DNA from: Eretmocerus hayati
Taxonomy: Eukaryota > Arthropoda > Insecta > Hymenoptera > Aphelinidae
Length of the DNA: 64,000 bases
NCBI GenBank assembly: GCA_029851415.1
Contig: CM056744.1
Location: 98,799,338 to 98,863,337, forward strand
Reading direction: 5' to 3'
The position numbers and the translations under genes are program-made. Each line of letters begins with the position of its first letter. Position 1 is the first letter of the stretch. The notes below the pieces were generated by a model. That model had not been told where the DNA came from. It worked only from the letters and a program-made list of their open reading frames with translations, and ran no database searches. Shown one piece after another: positions 24,747-37,790 of the stretch.

Positions 24747-24861
24747 GGTCCTGAAAAGGGCCGATTGTTTTCTAATTGATGATAATGATGACTGGAGTTT
24801 AACCTCCGAATCCGTATAGGATACGTCCTTGGCGTTCCACGGCCTATATGGCGACCAATGC
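24747..24861 (-). pseudogene. H4 tail pseudogene, second copy
   Basis: Exact mirror of 7889-8003: 21 codons of degraded H4 C-terminus with an internal TAG (24799-24861) and a stem-loop with one broken stem base (24747-24762). Confidence 0.92.
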
Positions 24862-24973
24862 GTCGTTAAAACATAACAAAACCTGTCAAATAGGGTCTAC
24901 TGGAGTTAAACAGAAACCATATGCCATCTGACCTCAAGAAATTAATAGTTATCCAACGTGTGAATTCATTGGT

Positions 24974-24989
24974 GGCCCTGAAAAGGGCC
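24974..24989 (-). terminator. Histone 3' stem-loop (H4, second copy)
   Basis: Reverse complement GGCCCTTTTCAGGGCC followed by ACCAAT; same spacing to the stop as in the first H4. Confidence 0.95.
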
Positions 24990-25028
24990 GATTGTTTTTT
25001 AATTGATGATGATGATGATGACTGGAGC

Positions 25029-26061
<1,033 letters not shown>

Positions 26062-26090
26062 GCCGTCAGACTGACCTAAAAAATTCAAAC

Positions 26091-26106
26091 GGCCCTTTTC
26101 AGGGCC
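26091..26106 (+). terminator. Histone 3' stem-loop (H3, second copy)
   Basis: GGCCCTTTTCAGGGCC followed by ACCATA. Confidence 0.95.
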
Positions 26107-28332
26107 ACCATATCTTTCAAAACGTAGTCGCATGGTATTCTCTCTCAGTATTTCAATATCATCATGTAGCACATTTGGAGAATGAACCTAAATCATCGTT
26201 GGGACAGTTAATAATTCCCTGCCCGCATCAGGAAGTCGCATACTTTCTAAGTACTCGATATCTGTTCTAGTATCAAAGTCCCCATCATCACTCAGTATAT
26301 CGTGGATTCCCCGATGGATATCAGAATAGTGTCCTGAAAATACCCTGGAAATGGATTCTGTCTAGAACTGATTAGTGATGTTTTGCGGGTTGACCTTTCA
26401 CGAAGTAGAATTCCCTGGGTAACGTCAAAAGTCAATTCCTTCGGCACCAGAATCAATGCAGGGATGTTGGCTGTTGATGAGGGTCCAGTGTGACTTCCTG
26501 GTGAAAATCCATCCGACTACTACATTCACAAGCCATAATTTGGCTGGAGCTATGGACGAGGATAACAATCACATGAGTAATTGATTGTTTTATACCGTGC
26601 AAGCCTTACATTTTATTTAAACCGACTATCCTCGCGTTTTATACATCTCGTATACCGCACAATCACACAGTAGAGAAGACATATCACAAAATGAGAATAG
26701 TAGATAAGAGTCATATTTAACAGTAGGATCATCTCATTCGTGGTGAGTAAGTTCAGTGTGACAAAATACTCAATGCACCAAAAAATAATCAGCAGTTTTT
26801 CCAGGCATATAGAGAGGCGCAATAGATATTTCTGCAGGTATCGTTATCCTCCGCGTGACTGATCTCTACGCGCACGTCGTAAAAAAAGCAAACCTTATCT
26901 GTGGCTCGAGCTACAGTGGAGTTGATGATCAGTAGATCGATGAGTTTTCAAGTAAGTTCAGAAAAATTGCCACACAGCAGGATACTGAGGTTCTAGTTCA
27001 GTCAAATCTTTATTGTGCAAATACACCATCAAAATGATAAGATGGCGAATACTTCTAGAGATTTCTGTTCACCCCTTTCGATCAGTTGCAAGATTCAAAA
27101 TTCTCTTTTGCCACAATAATTAGCGTAACAATACATCAATAACAAGGTGGGCCGAAAAATGAATATTTGGAACTTCACCAAATTCAGAAGTTGTATTTTT
27201 TACATGTAGATGCTGGAAAACTCTTGGCACACACTGAAACATGATATTATCGGTCTCGGCAAGGACTTTGAAGTTTGGAACAAAAGTGTATGGGGAATGA
27301 CATTTAAGCCTTTCTCTTTTTCTGATTTTTCCCCTCAAATTTGTTATTTTTATTTTGTGCCTTGTCTTATTCGACAAATATGTGATGCGAATTATATTTT
27401 TCTAGGTATTTTGGCCTCTAGAGAACGATTCCCGTTGTTTTTGGCAGCGATTACATACCGAAAATGCGATGTGAACCAGTGAAAACAGGCCAAATTTTGT
27501 CATGAAACGCAAAATGTAGCAAAAAATATGAATCAGCAACTCATTGCTGTCTCACTTCGAAAAACTACCGTGATCGTTCCCAGAAGGTCAAAACACACAC
27601 GAAAACATAATTAACATTGTATATTAGTCAGTTAGAACAATGCATCCAAAACAATGACCAACTTTGGGAAAAAGTAAGGAAAGCAGAAACCTTTGGTGGC
27701 ACTTGACATATATACTTTCTTGTCTCGAACTTAAGGGCGGTTGCCGAGACTGAATATTTCATCTTTCAGTGTGTGCCAAACTTTAATCCGTCTATAAAGG
27801 GTAAGTGTGCTCGTAAGTGGGTCTGATTTTTGCCCTCTCAAGATCTCGAACAAGGGCACATATTACCGTGCATTCTTCTCAGGTTTGCTATGTTGGAATA
27901 TGGAAAAGTGAGCACTTTTTTATAGTCCAGAATAACATTGGCATTCTTCAGAGTATTCATAACGATTTTAAAACTTTTGACTTTCTTCCTCGTTTGCAGT
28001 AAAAATGACGCCAAAAATGATCGGTTCAACCAGTTCCATTTTACCGTAGCTCTTTTTTCGTCTTTGTTTCAACTTTGAAATGGTTTCTGCAGAATCGCGG
28101 AATTCGATCAGAAACCAACTTCGCGAGCATGGTACTAAAATAAGTGCAGTGAGTCGAACTGGCCTCCATAGCATTTTCCTGAGTTTGTTCTACCTGTGGA
28201 AATTCAGCTGTGTATCTCAAGTAGTTGAAGAAATATCAGGAAAACTGACGAATGAGCTACGAAATGTCTCATTTGGATGCCAGGAAGCCGAGATGTTTCG
28301 ATTTTATGGGCTCATACAATTTTATGGAAATA
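26107..28332. other. Intergenic, no gene seen
   Basis: AT-rich spacer between the second H3 and the mariner-like MITE. Reading frames reach 90 codons (27210-27482) but look random, and no splice-linked or domain-like segment was recognised. Confidence 0.55.
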
Positions 28333-29108
28333 CAGTACCGTCCAAAAATTCTCGATAGGTGATCCCTCGTGTACCCTGACTTGCAACAGCAATAAGTCAA
28401 ATTCTATGCGTTGTACGAAAATTTTCAGAAGAACATCTTGAAGAGAAGAAAAAATACTAACTTTTACTGGGTTTGTATGATTTTTATCGAATATTTTTGA
28501 AGGTCCTACACGCCGATGAAAAAATAGGAAATCTAAACATTTTTTACTTTCATTGAGGCACCTGCAGTTTTAAAGCGAATAAAAATACGGCAATTCTAAA
28601 AAAAGCATCTTGTTGAGCGGAAAAAATGCTATGTGTAGCCATTTTTTTGTTTATTTTTTACGTACCGCGTATGGGAACGTACGAGATGTCTAGATGCCCA
28701 AAATGACTGTTTACCATCGGCAACGGCACAGAAAAGGGTGAAAACCCATGATTTTGGGGATTTGGATAGCTCGCACGTCTTCATACACCGCACGTAACAA
28801 AAGATCAAAAAATAGCTACACATAGCATTTTTTCCGCTCTACAAGATGCTTTTTTCAGAATTGCCGTATCTTTATTCGGATTGAAACTGCAGGTGTCAAA
28901 ATTTTTAGATTTTCTATCTTTTCATCAGCATGTAGGACCTTCAAAAATATCTGATAAAAATCATCCCAACCCAGTAAAAGTTAGTATTTTTTCTGCTGTT
29001 TAAGATGCTTTTTTAAAAATTCTCGTACAACGCATAGAATTCGACTTATCGCTGTTGCAAGTCAGGGTACTCGAGGGATCACCCATCGAGAACTTTTGGA
29101 CGGTACTG
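28333..29108. mobile_element. Palindromic Tc1/mariner-like MITE
   Basis: Starts CAGTACCGTCCAAAA and ends with its complement TTTTGGACGGTACTG, with TA on each side (28331-28332 and 29109-29110), the Tc1/mariner target. The whole 776 bp folds back: arms match with scattered differences, including AGGTCCTACACGCCGATG and CATCAGCATGTAGGACCT. Non-coding. Confidence 0.8.
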
Positions 29109-29298
29109 TAAGCCTTCCACATACATGCACGATACGGGCGAATTAGGCACACCCTCTGAGAAACTCATGAAAGATCTTATTGTGTCAAAACTAAGATAGC
29201 TCGGCTTCAGCTGGTCCTAGTTGAACTTACTTCAGTTCAATTTGAAGGTCTTGGAACATGCTTTGAAATGGGTTCATGTATACATTCAGAAGTAAGGT

Positions 29299-29934
29299 AA
29301 GTGTACCCAACTTGTCTCTGTACCCAACTTGTCCCCAAATGCCGATTTCAGGAATGGGCCCTCGTAGGCCTTCCCGTATATTTTTTCTTCACGTTTGTGA
29401 CATCAAAGTATGAGAAAATATGTGGTTTGGATTGACTCCGAATCATTTCTGCGTTTCCCGGAAAATTCAAAGTGACTTTCCCATTTTTCGTGTTTGCACG
29501 GCTAAGAATTCGGCGAGGAAATCACGTTCAGTCAAACGGGTGCAAATTTATTTTTATTTATCAATTTCAACATACCTTAGCGCATGCGATTCCTTGTCTC
29601 AAGACTTTGAAATTCCGCTCGTTAGAGTTGCAGAATTCTGATTTGGAGCGATTTTATGTACAAAATACGGAGATGATTTGAGAAACAAGAGGGCCGACAT
29701 CGAAGTGTATACCCAACATGCCCCCATGGGGTTATCTCGGAAAGGTGCGCAGTATGGCTTTTTTACCATTCAGAACGTGTTTACCGCATCAAAGAAGGGC
29801 GGAAAAAGTGTCTTAGACCAGTTGAAAGCTCCAAATATCTTTTAACGGTGATGAAAACCGATCAGAGCGATTTTATGCCCTTTATCGCCGATTTACACTG
29901 TTTTAAATGATAGGGGCAAGTTGGGTACTCACTT
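29299..29934 (+). mobile_element. MITE related to the palindrome's internal element
   Basis: Left end AAGTGTACCCAACTTGTC and right end GGGGCAAGTTGGGTACTCAC are inverted. The interior is homologous to 13704-14466 and its mirror, with roughly three-quarters of bases matching by eye. No intact reading frame. Confidence 0.7.
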
Positions 29935-30244
29935 TTGTAACCTCTCAAGGATCACCTTTTGGGATAAACAAAATAGTTTGGCTCCAGCTGATCCAAATTA
30001 GATGTACTTCAATTCATTTTGGAAGTCTCGATCCATTTTTGCTAGCGATGGTTCGAGGACACTGGAATACAGATCGTGAAAGGGACATAGAGAGTAATGC
30101 CTCTATGAACTGGGATCATTATACCCTAGCTATCCAGTGCACGGTCGTATAATTCGTTCACGCTAAGGGAATCCATAGTACTCCATTTAATCTAATACAC
30201 AACTTGTAAGGCTGTGTTGTTGGTACGTTCATGAACTTTATAGT
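29935..30244. other. Intergenic, no gene seen
   Basis: Short spacer between the MITE and the second H2A stem-loop; nothing recognised. Confidence 0.55.
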
Positions 30245-30260
30245 GGCCCTGAAAAGGGCC
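30245..30260 (-). terminator. Histone 3' stem-loop (H2A, second copy)
   Basis: Reverse complement GGCCCTTTTCAGGGCC followed by ACTATA, about 48 bp beyond the H2A stop. Confidence 0.95.
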
Positions 30261-30307
30261 GATTGTTTTTTTGTGTTTTGATCGAAGGAATCGGATGGAG
30301 AAATGAT

Positions 30308-30992
<685 letters not shown>

Positions 30993-31367
30993 ATGGCACC
31001 CAAAACCAGCGGCAAGGCAGTGAAGAAGGCCGGAAAGGCCGTCAAGAACATCGCCAAGGGCGACAAGAAGAAGAAGCACAAGAAGAGGCGCGAGTCGTAC
31101 GCCATCTACATCTACAAGGTGTTGAAGCAGGTGCACCCCGACACCGGTGTTTCCAGCAAGGCCATGTCCATCATGAACAGCTTCGTCAACGACATCTTCG
31201 AGCGCATCGCCGCCGAGGCTTCCCGTCTGGCCCACTACAACAAGAGGTCGACCATCACCTCCCGGGAAATCCAGACTGCCGTCCGTCTTCTTCTGCCCGG
31301 TGAACTGGCCAAACACGCCGTTTCCGAGGGCACCAAGGCCGTCACCAAGTACACCAGCTCCAAGTAA
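30993..31367 (+). CDS. H2B: Histone H2B, second copy
   Basis: 124 codons, protein identical to 19240-19614, with a handful of silent differences. The start lies in ACCATGG. Intronless, with a stem-loop 41 bp after the stop behind an A-rich stretch. Confidence 0.98.
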   Translation: MAPKTSGKAVKKAGKAVKNIAKGDKKKKHKKRRESYAIYIYKVLKQVHPDTGVSSKAMSIMNSFVNDIFERIAAEASRLAHYNKRSTITSREIQTAVRLLLPGELAKHAVSEGTKAVTKYTSSK

Positions 31368-31407
31368 ATTGGACTTCCAGGAGAGATTAAAACAAAAAAA
31401 ATCAATC

Positions 31408-31423
31408 GGCCCTTTTCAGGGCC
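31408..31423 (+). terminator. Histone 3' stem-loop (H2B, second copy)
   Basis: GGCCCTTTTCAGGGCC followed by ACCACA. Confidence 0.95.
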
Positions 31424-32610
31424 ACCACATTCTCCTAACGTGGCAAATGCTAAATGGTCCATTCTTGATGATTTTCAAATCCCAAAATTATCCTCCATCA
31501 AGTTCGAAAGATGACAATTCTATCTTCCAATATTTGGATACCTAAATTCTAACGTGCAATGATTGCGGATCTGAGAGCTTTCGTCGCAAGTGGTGCAAAG
31601 TTCTCCTTGAAATCTACACTATTCTTCTTATGAATCAAACGCCCGCCAAATACACTCGCATTGCCTGATCATTGAGGAATTCCCCTGAACAACGAACAGT
31701 TAGTCTCCATAACTATTGAACAGCTCCAACGACTATCAATATTGGCAAGGCTGATCAAAGGAATCCCTCGTTTTGGTGAGAAAGTCCTCTGCCTATTGGT
31801 CACATAGTTGATATCTATTATACACATGGACGTTGTGGATATCACCCTGGAGAGGTAACTCAGGAGATAAAGTCTACGAGAAACAACTAAAAATCTCTTG
31901 AAGAGAGGTCTTCATGTGCTTAAAATTCTTCCCAATCCACAATTGCATGATCCGGTACTCATCGAATTCGATACAACCTGATAGTCATCAAATGTCAATC
32001 AGGCACAGAGCTTGTGAGGTTATGATATTGTTATATCTATATTATTGATACTTTACCGAGCAAACGAGTTGCATCGACCTATATTTGCGACTACATATCA
32101 GCTCTGCTCCACTGCTTATTCTGTAACGGATACACTCCGTGGTTCGGATCGACCTAACACCGAGTATTTTCGATCGATGAATTAGGGATGCTGCTCCTGG
32201 GGAAAAAGGACATGCTATTACCACATATTATTCGAAAAGGATCATATATAAGTATAGAATGCGTGCGTTCTTCCGTACACAAGAAATGTATAAGCTTGAT
32301 AAGTCGAAATTTCATGCTTTTGTAATTCAATTGATCAAAATGCTGGTACACAGGCAAATTACATCCTAGCCATGCGTTCATGAGCTTGAATTGGAGCTAT
32401 TGTATCACATTACATGAAAAAATACTAGTTTGGCCGGACGAAATTGGCTTAGCCTGCATTTGATCCATTGCATGTTGATTTTTACGACATTTTTGCAAAA
32501 GAAAAGAAGCATGCAGAGAATGGATAAAATTATGCACTATCATTGAATATTACTGATATAATACTAATTTCTGAGGCATATGTCTATCTGAGTGGCTTCC
32601 CGAGTATAAA
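31424..32610. other. Intergenic, no gene seen
   Basis: Right border of the histone region. AT-rich with only short reading frames; nothing recognised. Confidence 0.55.
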
Positions 32611-32750
32611 GGAATCATATATGACCATATATGGCCATATATGGCCATATATCGTCACCCATATATGGTCATATATGGCCATATATAGTGTGGACATATA
32701 TGGCCATATATAGCCATACATGGTCATGTATGGTTATAGATGATCATGGA
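32611..32750. repeat. ATATATGGCC simple-repeat cluster with CArG-box matches
   Basis: Irregular repeats of ATATATGGCC. Three exact CCATATATGG sites (32625-32634, 32635-32644, 32659-32668) match the CC(A/T)6GG consensus bound by serum response factor, and further copies have one mismatch. The sequence is low-complexity, so a regulatory role is unproven. Confidence 0.6.
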
Positions 32751-32939
32751 AGTAAATTTAATAGCTGGCTAGGGTGATTGAACTTGGCAAGAGGCTCACT
32801 TTGATCGGATCCGAAAGTAGGATATTAGCCCGGTCTCTGCGAGGGTCTCCGGGAGACCTTTTGTTGGTCCGTTGGAAATAGCGAGGTGACAGGTGACTGC
32901 ACCAATGTGGAGGGGGTTTGTTCCTAAAAAGTTTCCGCC

Positions 32940-33245
32940 CAAGGTGGACATCGTGCGTTTTTACTTTCTCAAAAGAGAAAGCATTCATTTGGTGCCAGCG
33001 GAATTTTCGTCAAATTTTTTCTAAAACAATTTTTTTCTCCTCCAGTGAACCTCTTGAACACATGAAATTGGTACATTCCTCTTCCTTTCGCCAAGATCTA
33101 TCGAATGTAGGTAACAGTTTTTCGTTATAAGCCCTCACAAAATTACTACAGCCCCGTCTTTCGAACCCTCTGTCCGTGTCTGTGTGTGTGTATGTATGTA
33201 TGTTGTTTTCTATCGCTCAGCAAAACTCCTCACTGGTTTGATCGA
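32940..33245 (+). repeat. Dispersed repeat, partial copy (family of 53530-55330)
   Basis: Shares with 53540-53830 a hairpin (CTTTCTCAAAAGAGAAAG), the phrase ATCTATCGAATGTAGGTAAC, a TG/TATG microsatellite and GTATGTTGTTTTCTATCG. A single diverged monomer with ATCGATTGGTTAATAC follows near 33450. Probably a non-autonomous mobile element; class unknown. Confidence 0.6.
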
Positions 33246-34005
33246 TCATCCTGAAATTTTTATGCCATGTTCGGAGGCGTCTCTAGATGGGAATGCTAGA
33301 TTTTAAGTGCCCCCCGATGATTACTTTTATACTTATGAATTTTTCTTCATTTATTTGTAATTTTTTTTCATCTTAAAAACTAAAAATATTCTCTCCTTCT
33401 TCCTTAAAAAATCTGAGGCTGTTGATTTACGCGTTTCTCGACGTGCTAAATCGATTGGTTAATACGGAATTTCGATTGGAGCTCATTTTATTCTATCTTT
33501 TACATACCTCTCTTCCGTTGCGCTAGAAAACCTTTATAATCACAATTTATCAAAATTCTGTATCGATTCAGCACGTCGAGAAACATCTAAATTACTTCCT
33601 TTACATTTTTTTCATGTAGTAAAATGGAGTACAAATCACTTATAAGATTTGCTTCTTTCCGAAAAATTTCAAATTTCTCATTAAAAAATTCACAAGTCAA
33701 AAAGTATCCATCCGATCATGCTCAAAATTCACTGGCATCATCACCACAGTCTCCAAAATACACGTACAAAGTCTCAAAAGATTTTGTCAAATCGATCTCG
33801 AAATTTTGCGTTCCAAATGATACACTTTGTTCCAATTTTCAAGTTCACCGACAGTTGATTTGTTCCTTCCCTAATGTAATCATCTGTTTACCAAAATTCT
33901 CTATCATCAATCGAATTCTCGCGTTAAGGGCATGTGAAAGCCAACTTTTACCGACGACCCTAACCATTGACAAATCGATTTTTCTCCCAAGTTCTACGGT
34001 GAATC
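33246..34005. other. Repeat-derived spacer, no gene supported
   Basis: Contains a short inverted pair (TTCTCGACGTGCTAAATCGA near 33436 and its diverged complement near 33565) and a 152-codon reading frame (33624-34082) rich in Ser, Lys and Phe. That frame crosses into the inverted repeat at 34006 and includes a stretch that recurs inverted near 38640, so it is probably not a gene. Confidence 0.5.
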
Positions 34006-34254
34006 TCAAAAAAGTGATTCCAAGTATGGAAGCTTTAGAATCAGATCTATCATTCAAAAAAAGAATCGAGTTGATCGGTTGAATATTGCCTTCAAACTTT
34101 GGTTTCGAAGTTGACCATTGCATAATGAAAAAATACTCACACGCCTGACTTCGAAACCAAAGTTTGAAGGCAATATCCAATCAATTAAATCGATTCTTTT
34201 TTTAAATGATAGATCTCATCCGAAAGCTTCCATACTTGGAAGTACTTTTTCCGA
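34006..34254. repeat. Inverted repeat with about 106-bp arms
   Basis: The left arm 34006-34111 and right arm 34148-34254 are complementary with scattered mismatches (for example ACTTCGAAACCAAAGTTTGA at 34148) around a 36-bp loop. Foldback or MITE; family not recognised. Confidence 0.75.
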
Positions 34255-34949
34255 GATCGTCCTCAAATAGTTCAGAAAATGATCAGAAGTATGACATTTC
34301 CGAAAGCCCATGAGCTGTGATTTTGGCTGAGTCGAGGTAAGGTTGGGTTAGGTCCTCTACAGCCCACACCAGCTGTTGTTATTGTTTGAATGAACGATGA
34401 TGGACTGTCGTGAGTTGTCGCGCAGTACTTGTTCTGACTTATTCGACGTGCACATAATAAAAAGCAGGAACGGAAAATTCGTTCGTTGGCAAAACTATAC
34501 GAAGAATAGTAATAACTATGTTTATATGAGAAGAACAAATTCAAGTATTGACAATCTGAGTGACGTTTCTTGAAGCTATTATTCGCTCCTCGGTTTGAAA
34601 AACAGTGAATATATAAGGGTGACAGTGATGATAATTCTGACCCTTGAAGTGAGTCAATAATTAACAAGAACAGTAATCAGCGAGATTGATATTGACATCC
34701 AAATCTGAGCCTTTCGGGGTGTGGAAATGTCTTTCGTGGACATCAAATATTTATATACAGAATGTGGAGTTAGCATTATCCAAGATATTGATGAAGTTAT
34801 GTACTTGAAAACAGACCAGAGAAGGAACCAGATGATTGATAAATTGAGAGGAAAGGCATGCATCCACCAAACTTGCAAAAAATGCTATACATGAGATAGC
34901 TCATCAGAAAGGTTTACAACCTTTCGGTCTCACCAAACTCTAGCTATTT
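34255..34949. other. Intergenic, no gene seen
   Basis: Contains GGTAAGGTTGGGTTAGGT near 34337, a phrase also present inverted near 38595, so part of it is repeat-derived. No gene recognised. Confidence 0.5.
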
Positions 34950-35892
34950 GTGCTAAGAATGTATTGATGCAGCTCAGAATGTTCCTGTAATGTGGAGGCC
35001 TTCAGATGATTTCAGAGCGGACTAATGATTCTGTTCTGATGTTTCAACTACAATATGTCAAAATACTCGGTGAAAATAGCAAGCACGGGTAAGTCTTAAA
35101 GCAGAAGTAAATATTTGAAAATTGCACTAAGCTTCAATTTGTGTTTACTAAAATCCCTATACTATAGAGGGGTGAATCCACATTGATTCATTTAGATCTA
35201 TTGAGAATTAGAGCTTAGTCGTGGAAATTTTGTGACTCAGAGTTGAAAAGTCACAAGGTGGATTTCACTCTACAAAGAATGAAAGTGATGAAATTGAGAA
35301 TCTTATCGTCATGAGTTGACCTCTGGAACATATTTGATTGATCTCACCATGTTACTAAAGGTTTCAACTAGAATATCTTGAAATTACCTAGATCAAATGG
35401 CGCACCCGGGTGACTCTTAGAGCAAAAGTAAATGAGTGGCCATTGCTATGAGCTCCAACTTTTATCTGCTGAGATCCCTGTATTTTAGAGGGGTGATTTC
35501 ATATCCACTTTTTTTGATCTATTGAGAATTGGCTTAGTTGTGGAGTTTTTGTGACTTGAAATTGAAAAGTTACTTGGTAAATTCCATTATACAAAGAATG
35601 TAGTGATGAAATTGAGATTCTTTTTGCCATGAGTTGACCTCTGAATCATGTTTAATTGATTTCACCATCCTACTCCAGGTTCCAACTAGAATATCTTGGA
35701 ATCACCTGGTCCAAATGGAGCGCCCGGGTGAATTTTAGAGCAAAAGTGAATTAGTGGACATTGCAGTGAGCTCCAATTTGTGTCTCCTGAGGTCCCTGTA
35801 TTTTAGAGGAATGATTTCATATTCATTTGTTTCAATCTGTTGAAATTTGGCCCAGTTGTGGAACTTTTTTGACTTGGAATTGGAAACTCATG
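34950..35892 (+). repeat. About 318-bp tandem satellite, left part
   Basis: The phrase GTTTCAACTAGAATATCTTG and its surroundings recur at 35041, 35361 and 35679 (320 and 318 bp). Other shared phrases are TGTATTTTAGAGG and CATGAGTTGACCTCTG. The array is interrupted at 35893 by the composite repeat and resumes at 37533. Confidence 0.85.
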
Positions 35893-37532
35893 AATCAAGA
35901 GGCGCGGTAGCGCCTCGCTGGCGAGTATGAGCAGACGAAAAATCGAGCGAGGCGCTGTGCCTATGAATACTTTGAATTGAGGTTTTTTAACCTCACACTT
36001 TTTTTCTACTTGGATTATCAACTTCTTAACGTTGCTCATAGAGCTCTGCAATGCTTTAGCAAAGCTTTTCTGAAGCGATTCAGAGTTTTGTACAATTATT
36101 TTCTCAATCCAAGCACTGGACGCGTTTTATGCAGCACCGCAAAATTCATGCCTTCGTTTTACATCTCAGTTCGATTTCACCAGACCCGTGCTTCGACTCG
36201 AGAAATATCGAAACGTCTCTACTACACATGTGTTGGGTATGTAAGATGGTCGGAGAAAAGGAAGAGAGATGCAGAGAGAGAGAGAGAAAGAGAGATAGAA
36301 GCGCGTGCGCAAGAACTTCCTGTCCGGTTGACGGCAGTCTGCAATGAGGCTGCCTGCTGCGTACCGGGCAACGCGGGCACCAACCATGCAGCTGGTTTGT
36401 TATCGCGGATAAATAAATTTTCGAATCATCTGAAAATCTCGTTGCATCAGATGTGGATACTCGAAACTAGCCACGACTAGAGGTGACGTAAGGATCAAAG
36501 CGCCATGCGAGAAGGACACAGGGAGGAGAGATTCGTCTGCTTTGTTGTGTTTTGTGTGTTCTTCGCGGCTCCGCAATATTGCTCTTTGTAGCTGCATGGC
36601 TCTCCAGATTGAACTGAACAAAATATACACTGATAGTAGTTTATTTTTTTATGGAGAAAATGACGGAGCCGTGTGTAAGAAATTCTCAAGTGCGGTGGGG
36701 ACAAGTGCCTGGAAAATTTGTGGTTACCCTTGGATTTTTATAACCAAGGAGTGAGATCCCCCCCCCCCCCCTCATTCACTTTTTTTTCAAAAGTAAAACT
36801 AGGCGAGTATGAGGTTCAGAAAAGAACCATTCATCTCCAGTACATCAAAACTTCAAATTTTATACGACATGGTTTAAACTCTTGGAAGGAATGAGATCTA
36901 AAAAAACCATGTCGAGTATTTTTTGAGCCGATTTGTCACGATCAACATATCATCACTGATAGAGCCTAGAGCCACTTTCCTCCAATCAAATCTTTCTTTC
37001 AATTCATCCTAATGGTGGTGGTTTGACAATTTCTTACTAGCTAATTGTCGCTGAAATGACCCGAAGTTTCGGTGAGTAGAAGAGGTACAGGGGAATATCG
37101 AAATAGAGAAAATATAACTGAGTATGATACGAGATTTTAATGAATCATCGTGAAAACCAAATTAAACTCAGTTATATTTTTTTCTCTATTTCGATATTCC
37201 CCTGTACCTCTTCTACTCACCTAAACTTCGGGTTATTTCAGCGACAATTAGCTAGTAAGAAATTGTCAAACCACCACCATTAGGATGAATTGAAAGAAAG
37301 ATTTGATTGGAGGAAAGTGGCTCTAGTCTCTATCAGTGATGATATGTTGATCGTGACAAATCGGCTCAAAAAATACTCGACATGGTTTTTTTAGATCTCA
37401 TTCCTTCCAAGAGTTTAAACCATGTCGTATAAAATTTGAAGTTTTGATGTACTGGAGATGAATGGTTCTTTTCTGAACCTCATACTCGCCTAGTTTTACT
37501 TTTGAAAAAAAAGTGAATGAGGGGGGGGGGGG
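35893..37532 (+). mobile_element. 1.64-kb composite repeat, copy 1 (inverted mate 55467-57106)
   Basis: Two parts: a GC-richer segment (35893-36757) starting near TCAAGAGGCGCGGTAGCGCC, with a GA-rich stretch at about 36268-36300, followed by a C-run-bounded palindrome (36758-37532). The mate is inverted and nearly identical (x + y = 92997 over most of the first part; one 2-bp indel near 35930). It sits inside the 318-bp satellite, which continues in phase on the far side, so it is an insertion. A 167-codon frame (35977-36480) is conserved in both copies, but the copies are so similar that this says little. Confidence 0.85.
36758..37532. repeat. Palindrome with C-run and G-run ends, copy 1
   Basis: It begins with 14 C (36758-36771) and CTCATTCACTTTTTTTTC and ends with the complement and 12 G (37521-37532). 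Arms are about 365 bp and nearly perfect, with a loop of about 41 bp near 37125-37165. A second copy lies at 55467-56242. Confidence 0.9.
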
Positions 37533-37790
37533 ATTCCATTATACCATGAATTCATTGGTGGAATTCAAAATCTCATTCTTAGTTGTGTGCCTTCATATTA
37601 ATTCTGATCAATCTCATCATTCTTTTCAAGGTATCAACATGAATACCCTAAGATATTTGTTCAGAATAGCTCGCTTGAGTGACTTCGAGAGCAAAAGCTG
37701 ATCTTGAGTATGCCACGAGCTCCCAATTATGTCTGTTGAGATCTTTGTATTCGAGAGGTGAGATTTCATCTTCATTTCAAGGTATGTCAT
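37533..37790 (+). repeat. About 318-bp satellite, part after the insertion
   Basis: ATTCCATTATACCATGAATT continues the monomer that was cut at 35892. Another GTATCAACATGAATACC start lies at 37630, about 310 bp after the previous one once the 1.64-kb insertion is removed. Confidence 0.75.

Noticed and set aside
32611..32750. Confident SRF enhancer
   Set aside because: Sites are embedded in a simple repeat; kept only as a low-confidence observation.
33624..34082. 152-codon frame
   Set aside because: Low-information composition, runs into an inverted repeat, and includes a phrase dispersed elsewhere in the window.
35977..36480. 167-codon frame conserved at 56517-57125
   Set aside because: The two copies are a recent duplication, so conservation is not evidence of selection; no recognisable domain, and a GA-rich simple repeat encodes its Arg/Glu stretch.
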